Part shown: piece by piece, positions 18,320-27,332 of the stretch
How the letters are laid out: every line of letters starts with the position of its first letter
How positions within the stretch are numbered: the stretch's first letter is position 1
From: an uncultured Aquimarina sp.
GTDB lineage: Bacteria > Bacteroidota > Bacteroidia > Flavobacteriales > Flavobacteriaceae
Length of the DNA stretch: 64,000 nt
Reading direction: 5' to 3'
Assembly (NCBI GenBank): GCA_947493035.1
Contig: CANLOW010000001.1
Span: 310,001 to 374,000 of the forward strand
Translations under genes and position numbers: made by a program
The notes under the pieces: model-generated
Told to the model about the DNA's origin: nothing
Databases searched by the model: none
What the model saw: only the letters and a program-made list of their open reading frames with translations

Positions 18320-19402
18320 TTATTTTATAATTAACTTTTTTTCATTCGCATAATACTCGCATGTTACTGTTCCTGTAGCATTGAATATTGCTAATAGCTC
18401 TTCTATTGATTTTGTTCTTATTTTCCCTGAAAACTTTTTACTCTTTGAGTCTTCATTTAACATGATTACACTCACATTAAATATTCTTTCAATTTCATTT
18501 TTGGCTTCTGATAACGAAATCCCATTAAAAACAATGTATCCTTCTCGCCAACTTATTTTTTCATTAACATCTATTAATGAAACTTCATATTTCCCATCAT
18601 CCCTATCTAATGAATACAATTGATCAGGTTTCAACACAACCTCACTTTCTTCATTAATATTAAAGACGCCTACTTCTCCTTCTACTAAAACGATTTCGCT
18701 TCTTATCGAACTTTCATAATTTGAAATATTAAACGAAGTCCCATAAACCCTAACCCTTGTCTCTAATGATTCAACTATAAAAGGTTTTGATTTATTTTTA
18801 GAAACCTCAAAATATGCTTCTCCTTTTAACCTCACCTTTCTCTCATTACTATTTAAAAAAGACAAAGGAAACTCTAATTCCGTATCTGAATTTAAATGGA
18901 CAATTGTACCGTCCTCTAACTCCATAGAAAAAGTTTTTCCTTTTGGCACATAAAGAGTATTCAGACTTGTCTTACCTGACTCTTTACCTATTATTTTATC
19001 AAAAAAACTATTGTTAGCTTTTAAACTTATAGATTCTTCAATATTTATCTTTTCTCCAGCTGATGTTGTAATTACAATTCCCTCATCATTTACAATTTCA
19101 ACTAATTTTGTATTGCTATTAGTTGACAATATTAAAAAACCAAACACAGCAACTAAAACAGCAAATATTCCAGAAACAACTAATTTTGTTTTATTATTTG
19201 CTTCTTTTCCACCAAGAGCATCATTAAATAACTCAAAAGCTTCTTCAGAATTTTCTGACTCTGCTTGGTAATATTTGATTAAATCTGCCTTAACTTTTTT
19301 TCTATTTCCAGGATCATCTATCTTTTGATTCAACAGATTTCTGTCAACAGATGACAATTTCCCTAACATTAACCGCCCTAAAAGAGATCTAGCTTTCGAC
19401 AT
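18320..19402 (-). CDS. FecR-family anti-sigma/signal transducer (module 1)
   Basis: This protein of 360 residues has a cytoplasmic N-terminal part (about 1-72), one transmembrane helix (about 74-92, KLVVSGIFAVLVAVFGFLIL), a periplasmic FecR domain (about 145-250, YVPKGKTFSMELEDGTIVHL and EVSKNKSKPFIVES) and a C-terminal DUF4974-type domain. FecR proteins bind an ECF sigma factor and release it when the transporter STN domain signals. No sigma gene adjoins this one; the only one in the window is at 25865. The partner SusC lacks the STN domain, so how the signal reaches this FecR is unclear. The stop is 154 bases before the susC start. Confidence 0.9.
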   Translation of the reverse strand: MSKARSLLGRLMLGKLSSVDRNLLNQKIDDPGNRKKVKADLIKYYQAESENSEEAFELFNDALGGKEANNKTKLVVSGIFAVLVAVFGFLILSTNSNTKLVEIVNDEGIVITTSAGEKINIEESISLKANNSFFDKIIGKESGKTSLNTLYVPKGKTFSMELEDGTIVHLNSDTELEFPLSFLNSNERKVRLKGEAYFEVSKNKSKPFIVESLETRVRVYGTSFNISNYESSIRSEIVLVEGEVGVFNINEESEVVLKPDQLYSLDRDDGKYEVSLIDVNEKISWREGYIVFNGISLSEAKNEIERIFNVSVIMLNEDSKSKKFSGKIRTKSIEELLAIFNATGTVTCEYYANEKKLIIK

Positions 19403-19701
19403 TCATCAAATGTTTTCGTAAATATATAGCTCAAACAAAAAAAGTTCTATACACTTTAACGCTTTCTTTAATAATCCGATACGAATAAACAAAATAATTC
19501 GCAAAATACTAAATAAAGATTCATTTTTTTGTATTTAAAATGCTATCGATTGGATTTTTGTGAACATACATTTGCTACACCTCTCCCTGAAAACACTAGT
19601 GTTTTGGGTTTTATAGTAAAAAAATAACGGCAAGCACCAAAGTGACTTACCGTTACCAAAAACAAAATAAAAATATAACTACTATTAATAATTATCGATT
19701 A
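19403..19701. other. Intergenic region between the two Sus modules
   Basis: These 299 bases hold no plausible gene. They contain the module 2 terminator (19617-19654) and, nearer 19403, the AT-rich region in which the promoter of the module 1 fecR must lie. I could not pick out a convincing -33/-7 pair. No repeat or RNA gene is visible. Confidence 0.6.
19617..19654 (-). terminator. Rho-independent terminator of the second SusC/SusD unit
   Basis: On the minus strand, AACGGTAAGTCAC and GTGCTTGCCGTT pair with two mismatches around TTTG, followed by a run of seven T. It is located 48 bases past the SusD stop. Loop and stem differ from those at 13308-13345, but both share the ACGGT core and the flanking CAAAAACAAAATAAA. 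Confidence 0.85.
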
Positions 19702-21270
19702 TTACAACCCTAATCTAGATAATACAGCATTAGGGATTTCTTCAAAATAAACATCTGTATTTAAATCCACACTTGGATCTATTGGATTTTGTTCAGTTAA
19801 TAGCTCTCCATTAACTCTTGTGTTTCTCGGTGCTTTATCTCTTAAAGCCATTTCTACTAACTCCATACGAACAAGGTCATGCCATCTCATATATTCCGCT
19901 GCAAATTCCCATTTACGCTCTTCAAAGGCTAGATCAGCTAAATTCCCATCGGCTGGCCCTACAGCAGGAGTACCTACTGGATACGCCCGAGCCCTAACAT
20001 CATTCAACGATGACCAAGCCTGAGGAGTTTCAATTCCCGCTCTTCCAGAGGCCTCTGCAAACATTAACAACACATCTGCATATCTTATAAAGAAATCACT
20101 TCTACCTGTCCTAAAACCCTCTGTAACACTATCTAAGTCCCCATCTGGGCCTGTAATTTTTGCATAAACTGGTAATTTATTTGTTGGATGAGCCATCCAT
20201 AAAGTATTCAAATCATTTCTATAAGTACCATCTTTCCTTGGACCTTCTGGAAAATCTTCCCAAAAACGAACTTCACCTAAATGCTCATCCCATCCCCCTG
20301 TAGCATCTGTATTTAATCTACCTCGAATACCGTATTTACGATTCTCCTGACCATCGATATCACCAAAATACTCTATTAACCAAACTGCCTCCGCATTTCT
20401 TTTATTTTCTATTCTCCATATATCTTCAAAAACAGGCATTAGTTCATAACCATAAGCATCTCTATTATCAATAACTTCTTTTGCTTTTTCAGCACATAAA
20501 GCATATTTAGACTGATCCTTTAATGGCCAACCAGCCCAATTTAAATATACTCTAGCTAAAAATGCCTGAACAGCACCTTTGTTTGGCCTACCAACCCCTT
20601 CAAGTTCTGTATTTCCAGCACCTACATCATCTGGATGTTTATTAGGTAGTACTTGCTCTGCAGCCAACAAATCTTTTTCGATAATTTCATACAACTCTTG
20701 CAACTCCGTTACTTTAGTTATGGATTCACCAAAACCAGGAACTACCAAACCTCTACCAAATTGTTGTGAATACCAAAATAGACAATACGCTCTTAATACT
20801 TTTAATTCTGCTAAGTATATACTAGCTATTTCAATACTTACTGGATCTGTATCCTCTTCCGCAGTATTAATAGCTTCTTCTATAATATCAGATATTTGAA
20901 AAATTGATGTCTGAATATTGATAAATTGATCAATTTTTTCAGTATGATTAGCTGTTGATCTAGTAGGGTCAAGTGAATCATAAGCCGCGAATTTACCTGA
21001 GGTTTTACCCGACGCCATATCATCTGCAAACCATGAAGTTAAATGATGATTATCTAATCCAACAACCGGCCTCAATTGGCTATAAATATCTCCTACTTGG
21101 CCAGAGAAACCAGTAATATCCAAACCATCACTAAATCTTTGCTTCAATTGACCATCACCAACCTGAGCTGCATCGTCTATAACATTATCACAGCCGTAAC
21201 AAAGAAGCAGAGTCAAGCTTATAAACAAAGCTTTCGAAGCTCTACTCATAAATTTTTCTATATATTTCAT
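19702..21270 (-). CDS. RagB/SusD-family nutrient-binding lipoprotein (module 2)
   Basis: This protein of 522 residues has a signal sequence with a probable lipid-modified Cys27 (LLLCYGC; Cys24 is the alternative). The SusD helical core (LAELKVLRAYCLFWYSQQ, AVQAFLARVYLNWAGWP) and C-terminal block (RYADVLLMFAEASGRAG, RKWEFAAEYMRWHDLVRME) are clear. It starts 11 bases after the upstream susC stop. It is a paralogue of the SusD at 13385-14989, with the shared block EDFPEGPRKDGTYRNDL, but is clearly diverged, so the two probably bind related but different ligands at the cell surface. Confidence 0.93.
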   Translation of the reverse strand: MKYIEKFMSRASKALFISLTLLLCYGCDNVIDDAAQVGDGQLKQRFSDGLDITGFSGQVGDIYSQLRPVVGLDNHHLTSWFADDMASGKTSGKFAAYDSLDPTRSTANHTEKIDQFINIQTSIFQISDIIEEAINTAEEDTDPVSIEIASIYLAELKVLRAYCLFWYSQQFGRGLVVPGFGESITKVTELQELYEIIEKDLLAAEQVLPNKHPDDVGAGNTELEGVGRPNKGAVQAFLARVYLNWAGWPLKDQSKYALCAEKAKEVIDNRDAYGYELMPVFEDIWRIENKRNAEAVWLIEYFGDIDGQENRKYGIRGRLNTDATGGWDEHLGEVRFWEDFPEGPRKDGTYRNDLNTLWMAHPTNKLPVYAKITGPDGDLDSVTEGFRTGRSDFFIRYADVLLMFAEASGRAGIETPQAWSSLNDVRARAYPVGTPAVGPADGNLADLAFEERKWEFAAEYMRWHDLVRMELVEMALRDKAPRNTRVNGELLTEQNPIDPSVDLNTDVYFEEIPNAVLSRLGL

Positions 21271-21281
21271 AATAACTTATT

Positions 21282-24200
21282 TTAAAAATCTAATTTTACT
21301 CCCATTGTAATAGTACGAGGATTAGGTATCGCACCTCTATCAAGTCCTGAGTTTCTATCATCAGTTCCATTTTGACCATTTGCTCCAGAATTCACCTCTG
21401 GATCATAACCTGTATAATCTGTAATCAATAATAAATTTTGACCGCTTAGTGTAAATTTCACTGACTCTAAAGATTTAAAAGGACTATCAAGCGTATAGCT
21501 TAATGACAAATTACTTAATCTAAAATAATCTCCTTTTTCAACGTATCTACTACTATTTTCAAGATTATTACCAGGAACATCAGTATTTGTACTCAAATTA
21601 CCGATAAAATCATCATTTTCCCCTTCAATTGAAACCCTTGTCTGGTTATAAACTTCAAATCCTGTCGCTCCTGTCCAAAACATGTTCAAATCAAAGTTTT
21701 TATAAGAAAAAGTATTATTAAAACCGAATGTTACTGCTGGAGTACCATTACCCAAAATTATTCTATCAGGATCTACAGCATCCAAATCATATAATGCATT
21801 ACCATTTTCATCAACTCCTGTTAACCTCCTTCCTAAAAGGACCCCTAAAGATTGACCTTCTCTTACCTCAGACAATGGTTGTTCTCCTGAAGCAGTAGGC
21901 GAATCCACATCTATAAACTCAGTATCACCAAACAAATCAATAACTCTGTTTTTCACATGAGACAACGTTATTCCAGAAGTCCAATTAAAATTCTCACTAT
22001 CAACAACATCTCCATACAAACTAATATCAAATCCCTTGTTCTCTACTGCCCCCACATTTTTAAATATTTTAATATTATTTGTATCCCCAAAATTCGTTTC
22101 TAACAATAGATCATTTGATTGCTTTTCAAAATAATCAAATGAAAAGGTCAGCCTATTATTAAAGAAACCTAAATCTATACCAGCGTCCCACTGTTCTGTT
22201 GTTTCCCATACCAAATCCGGATTACCAACTCTAGTTTGTCTTGGAACAGACTTAGTCACTCCTGCTACTGTTGATAGACCTGGTACAAAATCATCTTGAG
22301 TAGCACCTTCAGATATTTGCTGATTACCTGTTTGCCCCCAGCTAGCTCTAAATTTAACATCACTAAATACATCACTTTTTTCTAAAAGAGCTAAGTTTTT
22401 GAAGCTATATGCTATGGCTGCTGATGGAAAGTACCCAACTCTATTTTCTTTCTTAAAAATTGACGTCTCATCTATTCTTAGGGAACCTGTAAGATACAGA
22501 CTACTATTGTAATTGTATTGTAACCTTCCTAATCCTGATTGAATTGCTCTCCTTCTTAAATTCGTTCTAACAGTTAAATTATTCTTAAGTGCATCAAAAG
22601 GCGCTGTTCCTATCTGAGAAAATATACCCGAGCTAGCCAAATTAGCGATTTCCTGTCCATAAGACTCATTCCTTATTTCTTGAAGTTCGTATACAGCTGT
22701 TAAATCAATATTATGATTACCAAAATTTTTATTCCAGTTTACGATATTACTTATTTGATAATTTAAAACACTTGAATTATTAGTTATTGTCTTATCTTCT
22801 GTTGATCTCTCAGCTGTTAAAGGAGACACAACAACTAAGTTATTTTGTCTATTATTTAATATCCCTCCACCTCCTAAGAAAGTATATGAAAGACCATCAA
22901 TAATATCGTACTTCAAATTCAAATTCAAATTTGTCCTGTAAGATGTGCTTTGATAATCACTATTTCTCAATTCTATTGGGTAAGGAACAATTCTTCCTGT
23001 ATTACCAATAGTACCTAGAACAAAACCACTTCTTATATATCGATTACCTCTTCTGTATCTAACTGTTGGGTCGTGTGATAAGGTAGCTATTACAGGACCA
23101 CCTCTAAACCTATTTAAAGAGTTAGGGTCATTTCTAGATTCTTCCCTACTCGTATACATATTCATTCCAATCTTCAACTTATCATTGACTTGACTTTCTA
23201 AATTTGTTCTAAATGAAAATCTATCATAATCGTTCGTAATCATAATACCTTCTTGATCCAAAAAGTTAGCCGATATAAAATAATTGAATTTCTCTTCTCC
23301 TCCACTAACACTTGCTTGAATATTATTAGCATAAGCCGCTCTGAATAGCTCATTTTCAGCATCTATAGGATCATCCAATATTGCATTCACAGCATCATCA
23401 CCACCTAATGCTATAGATAAGTCATCAAAATTATCTCTAACATAACCACCTGGCCTTTGATAGTACTCTAACTTTTTTCTCAATGTAGAAACAGAAGTAA
23501 AGTAATCTATACTTACCTTAGGCTTTCCCTTTCCTTTTTTAGTAGTTACCAAAATAACTCCATTTGCTCCTCTAGAACCATATATAGCAGTCGCAGATGC
23601 ATCTTTTAACACCTCTATTGAAGCTATGTCACTGGGATTAATTGTTCTTAGATCTCCTCCAAAAATTCCATCAACTACTACCAACGGATCATTAGCACCT
23701 GTTATTGAATTTATACCTCGAATACGCACCTTTGATGGCCCACCAGCAGCACCACTTGTTTTCGTTAATGCAACCCCAGCTACACGACCCTGAATTGCGT
23801 CTTCTACCCTTGTAATAGGCTGTTCTTCGAAAGCTTCTGTTGTTAATTGAGATACTGAACCTGCTAAATCACTCTTTTTTGCAGTACCGTATCCAATTAC
23901 AACCACTTCATTAAGTGCTGATGCGTCTTCTTCTAAAGAGATATTCACTGTATTACCCGAACCAACCTCTTTTTCTATTGTTTTAAAACCAACATATGAA
24001 AAGACTAATACATCTGTATCAGTAACATTAATGGTATAATTACCATCAAAATCTGTTTGTGTTCCTTTTGATTGTCCTTTTACCGTAATATTTACACCTG
24101 GTAGCGTTTCACCTGAAGCATCTGTAACTACCCCTTTAACTGTTTTTAGAGTCTGCTCACTTTTTTCGTTTACGTTTCCCAACGTTTTCACTTTCTTCTG

Positions 24201-24527
24201 AGACAATACAATTTGCTTATTGACAATATTGAAGTCTACTCCCTGCCCATCTAATACTTGAGTCAATACTTTCTCAACCGAAAGATCTGCCCCCTCTATA
24301 CTGACAACAGCATCCAGATTCACTAAATCGTTTTCGTAAAAAAGAGAAAAATCTGTCTTTTCTTCAATATTTGAAAAAACTGTTTTCAATGTGACATTAG
24401 TCAATGACAATGTCAATTTCCCATTTTGATCAACTTTGGTAGTTGCAAAAGATTGCAGATGCAATCCTAAAATAAGAAACAACATCAAGGCTGCTCGAAA
24501 GCCCGTGAATTTTAAAGTTGTTTTCAT
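21282..24527 (-). CDS. SusC/RagA-type TonB-dependent transporter with STN signalling domain (module 2)
   Basis: This protein of 1081 residues has a signal peptide (1-29) and then an STN (secretin/TonB short N-terminal) domain at about 34-108 (LTNVTLKTVFSNIEEKTDF, VEKVLTQVLDGQGVDFNIV). A carboxypeptidase-regulatory-like domain (about 125-210), a plug (AIQGRVAGVAL, VRIRGINSI, VLKDASATAIYGSRGANGVI) and a barrel ending in MGVKLDF follow. STN domains contact the periplasmic part of FecR and start sigma release when ligand is bound, so this transporter is both importer and sensor. It is co-transcribed with the SusD 11 bases downstream and lies 126 bases after its fecR. Confidence 0.95.
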   Translation of the reverse strand: MKTTLKFTGFRAALMLFLILGLHLQSFATTKVDQNGKLTLSLTNVTLKTVFSNIEEKTDFSLFYENDLVNLDAVVSIEGADLSVEKVLTQVLDGQGVDFNIVNKQIVLSQKKVKTLGNVNEKSEQTLKTVKGVVTDASGETLPGVNITVKGQSKGTQTDFDGNYTINVTDTDVLVFSYVGFKTIEKEVGSGNTVNISLEEDASALNEVVVIGYGTAKKSDLAGSVSQLTTEAFEEQPITRVEDAIQGRVAGVALTKTSGAAGGPSKVRIRGINSITGANDPLVVVDGIFGGDLRTINPSDIASIEVLKDASATAIYGSRGANGVILVTTKKGKGKPKVSIDYFTSVSTLRKKLEYYQRPGGYVRDNFDDLSIALGGDDAVNAILDDPIDAENELFRAAYANNIQASVSGGEEKFNYFISANFLDQEGIMITNDYDRFSFRTNLESQVNDKLKIGMNMYTSREESRNDPNSLNRFRGGPVIATLSHDPTVRYRRGNRYIRSGFVLGTIGNTGRIVPYPIELRNSDYQSTSYRTNLNLNLKYDIIDGLSYTFLGGGGILNNRQNNLVVVSPLTAERSTEDKTITNNSSVLNYQISNIVNWNKNFGNHNIDLTAVYELQEIRNESYGQEIANLASSGIFSQIGTAPFDALKNNLTVRTNLRRRAIQSGLGRLQYNYNSSLYLTGSLRIDETSIFKKENRVGYFPSAAIAYSFKNLALLEKSDVFSDVKFRASWGQTGNQQISEGATQDDFVPGLSTVAGVTKSVPRQTRVGNPDLVWETTEQWDAGIDLGFFNNRLTFSFDYFEKQSNDLLLETNFGDTNNIKIFKNVGAVENKGFDISLYGDVVDSENFNWTSGITLSHVKNRVIDLFGDTEFIDVDSPTASGEQPLSEVREGQSLGVLLGRRLTGVDENGNALYDLDAVDPDRIILGNGTPAVTFGFNNTFSYKNFDLNMFWTGATGFEVYNQTRVSIEGENDDFIGNLSTNTDVPGNNLENSSRYVEKGDYFRLSNLSLSYTLDSPFKSLESVKFTLSGQNLLLITDYTGYDPEVNSGANGQNGTDDRNSGLDRGAIPNPRTITMGVKLDF

Positions 24528-24551
24528 AAATAAAGTTTAGTTAATTGTTAC
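24528..24551 (-). promoter_or_regulatory. Conserved 5' leader of susC (module 2)
   Basis: These 24 bases before the ATG differ from the module 1 leader (18166-18189) at a single position. The first six codons of both genes are the same. See the module 1 entry. Confidence 0.6.
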
Positions 24552-24653
24552 TATTAAATGGTATACATAAAAAATGTACTCATTCATCAAACAGATATAT
24601 CTCTATACCCGAATACTTAAATCCATAATAAAATATGGTCGAATATTATTAAT

Positions 24654-25760
24654 TTATTTAATTAACAATATTTTCTCATTCGCTTGATATGCACAACTAA
24701 ACACTTTTGTTGCGTCCAATATCGCTTGTAGTTCTTCTATTGTATTTACACTTAATTCACCCGTAAATCTTTTGGCCTTAGTATTTTCATCTATGAGTTT
24801 CACTTTGATATCAAATTTCCTTTCTATAACAGGAATCATTTTAGCCAAACTTGTATTATTAAAACTGACTAAACCTCTTAACCAACTAGTACTTTCGTCT
24901 ACATCAACTTTACTAATGGAATAACGTTGATTTTTCTTTTCCCATGTAAACATTTCATTGGGCTTTAGCATACTTCTAACATTATCTTCAACACTAGTAA
25001 CCCCAACACTACCTTCTACTAGGGTTATCCTATTAGAGTCACTACCTTCATATGAAGATATATTAAACTTTGTCCCAAACACTTTAGTCTCTAACCCCTC
25101 TGATTGTACCACAAATGCTTTTTCTTTATTTGAAACCACCTCAAAAAAACCTTCTCCTATCAATTCAACCTTCCTCATAGCTGCATTTTCAAATGAAATT
25201 GGAAATTTCAGTCTCGTATCTGCATTCAAATGAACAATAGTACCATCGGATAATTCCATCTTATACGTTTTCCCCTTCGGAACATATATTGAACTCAAAG
25301 CTTGTGTATCAAAACCTGTATTTTCATTTGCTACAAATAAGTTTTGAATTTTCTGATTAACGCTAGCCGTTTCATCTACTACTGTTTTTCTTCCATCAGG
25401 CATTGTCAAAACAATATCTCGATTCAACATCTTTGTATTCGGAATATTTTTAGACTTTATCAAAGAATTGTATCCCAGTAAACAAATCATTAAAACAATT
25501 ACCGATGCTGCTGCTATTTTCCTAAAATCAAAAGGACTTTCATCCATTGATTTATTTTCTTCTTCTTGCCTTAGTTTGTTAAAAACTAAAAAAGCATCTT
25601 CTACATTATTTGACTCTTCAAAAAATTTCCTCTTCAATGTTTTTTTAATACGCTTCTTTGCTTCATTATCATATTCTATAAAACCATTAATCAGATCTCT
25701 CTCTTTTTTGTTTAGAGATGATTTTAAGATTTTATTTAGAAGCGATTTTTCCTCGAGCAT
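24654..25760 (-). CDS. FecR-family anti-sigma/signal transducer (module 2)
   Basis: This protein of 368 residues has a cytoplasmic N-terminal domain (1-82), a transmembrane helix (about 84-104, IAAASVIVLMICLLGYNSL), a FecR domain (IYVPKGKTYKMELSDGTIV, EVVSNKEKAFVVQSEG) and a C-terminal DUF4974-type domain (TIEELQAILDATKVFSC). It is diverged from the module 1 FecR but collinear with it. It is divergent from the ECF sigma gene, with 104 bases between the starts, the usual arrangement for a sigma/anti-sigma pair. It probably holds that sigma factor inactive until the STN domain of the adjacent SusC signals. Confidence 0.92.
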   Translation of the reverse strand: MLEEKSLLNKILKSSLNKKERDLINGFIEYDNEAKKRIKKTLKRKFFEESNNVEDAFLVFNKLRQEEENKSMDESPFDFRKIAAASVIVLMICLLGYNSLIKSKNIPNTKMLNRDIVLTMPDGRKTVVDETASVNQKIQNLFVANENTGFDTQALSSIYVPKGKTYKMELSDGTIVHLNADTRLKFPISFENAAMRKVELIGEGFFEVVSNKEKAFVVQSEGLETKVFGTKFNISSYEGSDSNRITLVEGSVGVTSVEDNVRSMLKPNEMFTWEKKNQRYSISKVDVDESTSWLRGLVSFNNTSLAKMIPVIERKFDIKVKLIDENTKAKRFTGELSVNTIEELQAILDATKVFSCAYQANEKILLIK

Positions 25761-25864
25761 TTTAAAAGGTTTTCATATTCAATACACTCAAAAAAACATT
25801 AACCCTGCATTTTTTTGCATTTTTTTTTATTAATTTGCTACATCTTAGCCAACAAAACAGCAAA

Positions 25865-26398
25865 ATGCTTAAGAAAAATCTTAACGAGAATCTTAACATC
25901 CGATTAAAAAAAGGACAATCGGAGGCTTTTCGTGAATTATATCAACTGTATTATAGTTCTTTCTACAAGTATGCTTTGAAGTTAACATACGATAATCAAC
26001 AAGCTAAAGATCTGGTTCAAGAAGCTATGATAAAGCTGTGGAATAAACGCGAGTTAATTATCGAAAACAAACCTGTTAACCATTATGTTTTTCAAATCAT
26101 AAAAAACATATTTTTAAGTCAATATTCTAAAAAACAGAAACAGAAAGACTCTCTCGCTCTTCTTATCCAAGAGTCTGTTACTGAGTTTATTGAACAAGAC
26201 AATTCTAAATTAATTCAGCTAAATAAAATGGAAGCTGAAATAGAAAAACTTCCTATAAAAAGCCGTACTATTTTTAATTTAAACAAAAAAAGAGGGCTTA
26301 ATTACAAAGAGATAAGTGAAATGCTAAACATCTCTGAAAAGACTGTTGAAAGTCACATCTACAGAGCCATGCAAAAACTAAGAGCAGAGCTTTCTTAA
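25865..26398 (+). CDS. ECF sigma-70 factor controlling the Sus modules
   Basis: This protein of 177 residues has region 2 (AFRELYQLYYSSFYKYALKL, AKDLVQEAMIKLWN) and region 4 (IEKLPIKSRTIFNLNKKR, YKEISEMLNISEKTVESHIY, the helix-turn-helix). It belongs to the Bacteroidota expansion of ECF factors that work with FecR and SusC. I chose the ATG at 25865; an upstream TTG at 25835 would add ten residues that do not look conserved. It is divergent from fecR of module 2 and is the only sigma gene here, so it may serve both modules. Confidence 0.92.
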   Translation: MLKKNLNENLNIRLKKGQSEAFRELYQLYYSSFYKYALKLTYDNQQAKDLVQEAMIKLWNKRELIIENKPVNHYVFQIIKNIFLSQYSKKQKQKDSLALLIQESVTEFIEQDNSKLIQLNKMEAEIEKLPIKSRTIFNLNKKRGLNYKEISEMLNISEKTVESHIYRAMQKLRAELS

Positions 26399-26414
26399 AC
26401 ACCTATTTCCTTTG

Positions 26415-26422
26415 TATATTCG
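26415..26422 (+). promoter_or_regulatory. -7-like box directly before the DUF72 gene
   Basis: TATATTCG (one mismatch to TAnnTTTG) ends 3 bases before the ATG at 26426, within the 27-base gap after the sigma gene. No TTG is seen 19 bases upstream. If functional, it would give a leaderless mRNA. Confidence 0.3.
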
Positions 26423-26425
26423 AAT

Positions 26426-27328
26426 ATGCAATTCGGAAAAGTTTCTCAAATAGACACTATTGACTTAAGCCTTCCTAAGGATCATATAGATACGCTTCCA
26501 CTATTAAATCAATCTAAAAAAAAAGAAACAAAGTTTCACATTGGATGTGCCAAATGGAACAAACAAGAGCTAAAAGGGTTTTACCCTAGAGGTATTAAAG
26601 ATGAATTAAGTTATTATGCTTCTCAATTTAACTGTATTGAATTAAATGCCACTTTTTACAAATTATATTCGGAAGAGCAATTTCAAAAATGGTACCATAA
26701 AACACCTAAAGACTTTGTTTTCTTTCCTAAAATAATTCAAGATGTTTCGCATCATTCTCGACTTAAAAAAGATTCTTATTTATATCTGGATTCGTTTTTA
26801 AAAAATGTTTCTGTACTAGAAGAAAAATTAGGTATTATTTTCCTTCAAATGCACAATAATTTTAGCCCTAACAACTTTTCTGATTTACGTTATTTTATTG
26901 AAAATTGGCCTAAAAACATTCGCTTAGCTATAGAGTTAAGGCATACTGATTGGTTTAACACCCCTTCAATAGCGGAAGAACTGTTTCAACTTTTTCAAGA
27001 AAATGGTATAACAAATATTATAACTGATACTGCAGGACGAAGAGATCTAATACATATGCGATTGACGACACCTAATACTTTTATCCGTTGGGTTGGAACT
27101 AACCATATTAGCGACTACAAAAGGCTAGATGATTGGACCGAAAGACTAAAAATATGGAGTAAAAATGGTGCAAAAGAAATCAATTTCTTTATACATCAGA
27201 ATATTGAACTAGAGTCTCCTCTTTTATCTCAATATTTTATTAAGAAATTAAATAAAAACTTAGGTCTAGACTTAAAGGTTCCTCTAAATCAATTTGATAT
27301 CGAAAATCAACAACAGCGGCTTTTCTAA
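26426..27328 (+). CDS. DUF72 domain protein (TIM-barrel fold)
   Basis: This protein of 300 residues is cytoplasmic with no signal peptide. DUF72 features are visible: HIGCAKWNKQELKGFYP, YYASQFNCIELNATFY, FFPKIIQDVSHHSRL, IRLAIELRHTDWF and the late FIRWVGTN. The family adopts a TIM-barrel fold and is sometimes linked to nucleic-acid metabolism, but its biochemical role is not established. It lies 27 bases after the sigma gene on the same strand, so read-through is possible, although no functional link is evident. Confidence 0.85.
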   Translation: MQFGKVSQIDTIDLSLPKDHIDTLPLLNQSKKKETKFHIGCAKWNKQELKGFYPRGIKDELSYYASQFNCIELNATFYKLYSEEQFQKWYHKTPKDFVFFPKIIQDVSHHSRLKKDSYLYLDSFLKNVSVLEEKLGIIFLQMHNNFSPNNFSDLRYFIENWPKNIRLAIELRHTDWFNTPSIAEELFQLFQENGITNIITDTAGRRDLIHMRLTTPNTFIRWVGTNHISDYKRLDDWTERLKIWSKNGAKEINFFIHQNIELESPLLSQYFIKKLNKNLGLDLKVPLNQFDIENQQQRLF

Positions 27329-27332
27329 AAAA

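Noticed and set aside
25830..25837. TTAATTTG as -7 box of the sigma gene
   Set aside because: One mismatch to the consensus and no TTG at the right distance in a T-rich stretch, so chance is likely.
13385..26398. Classical polysaccharide utilisation locus
   Set aside because: SusC/SusD pairs and regulators are present, but no carbohydrate-active enzyme or sulfatase accompanies them.
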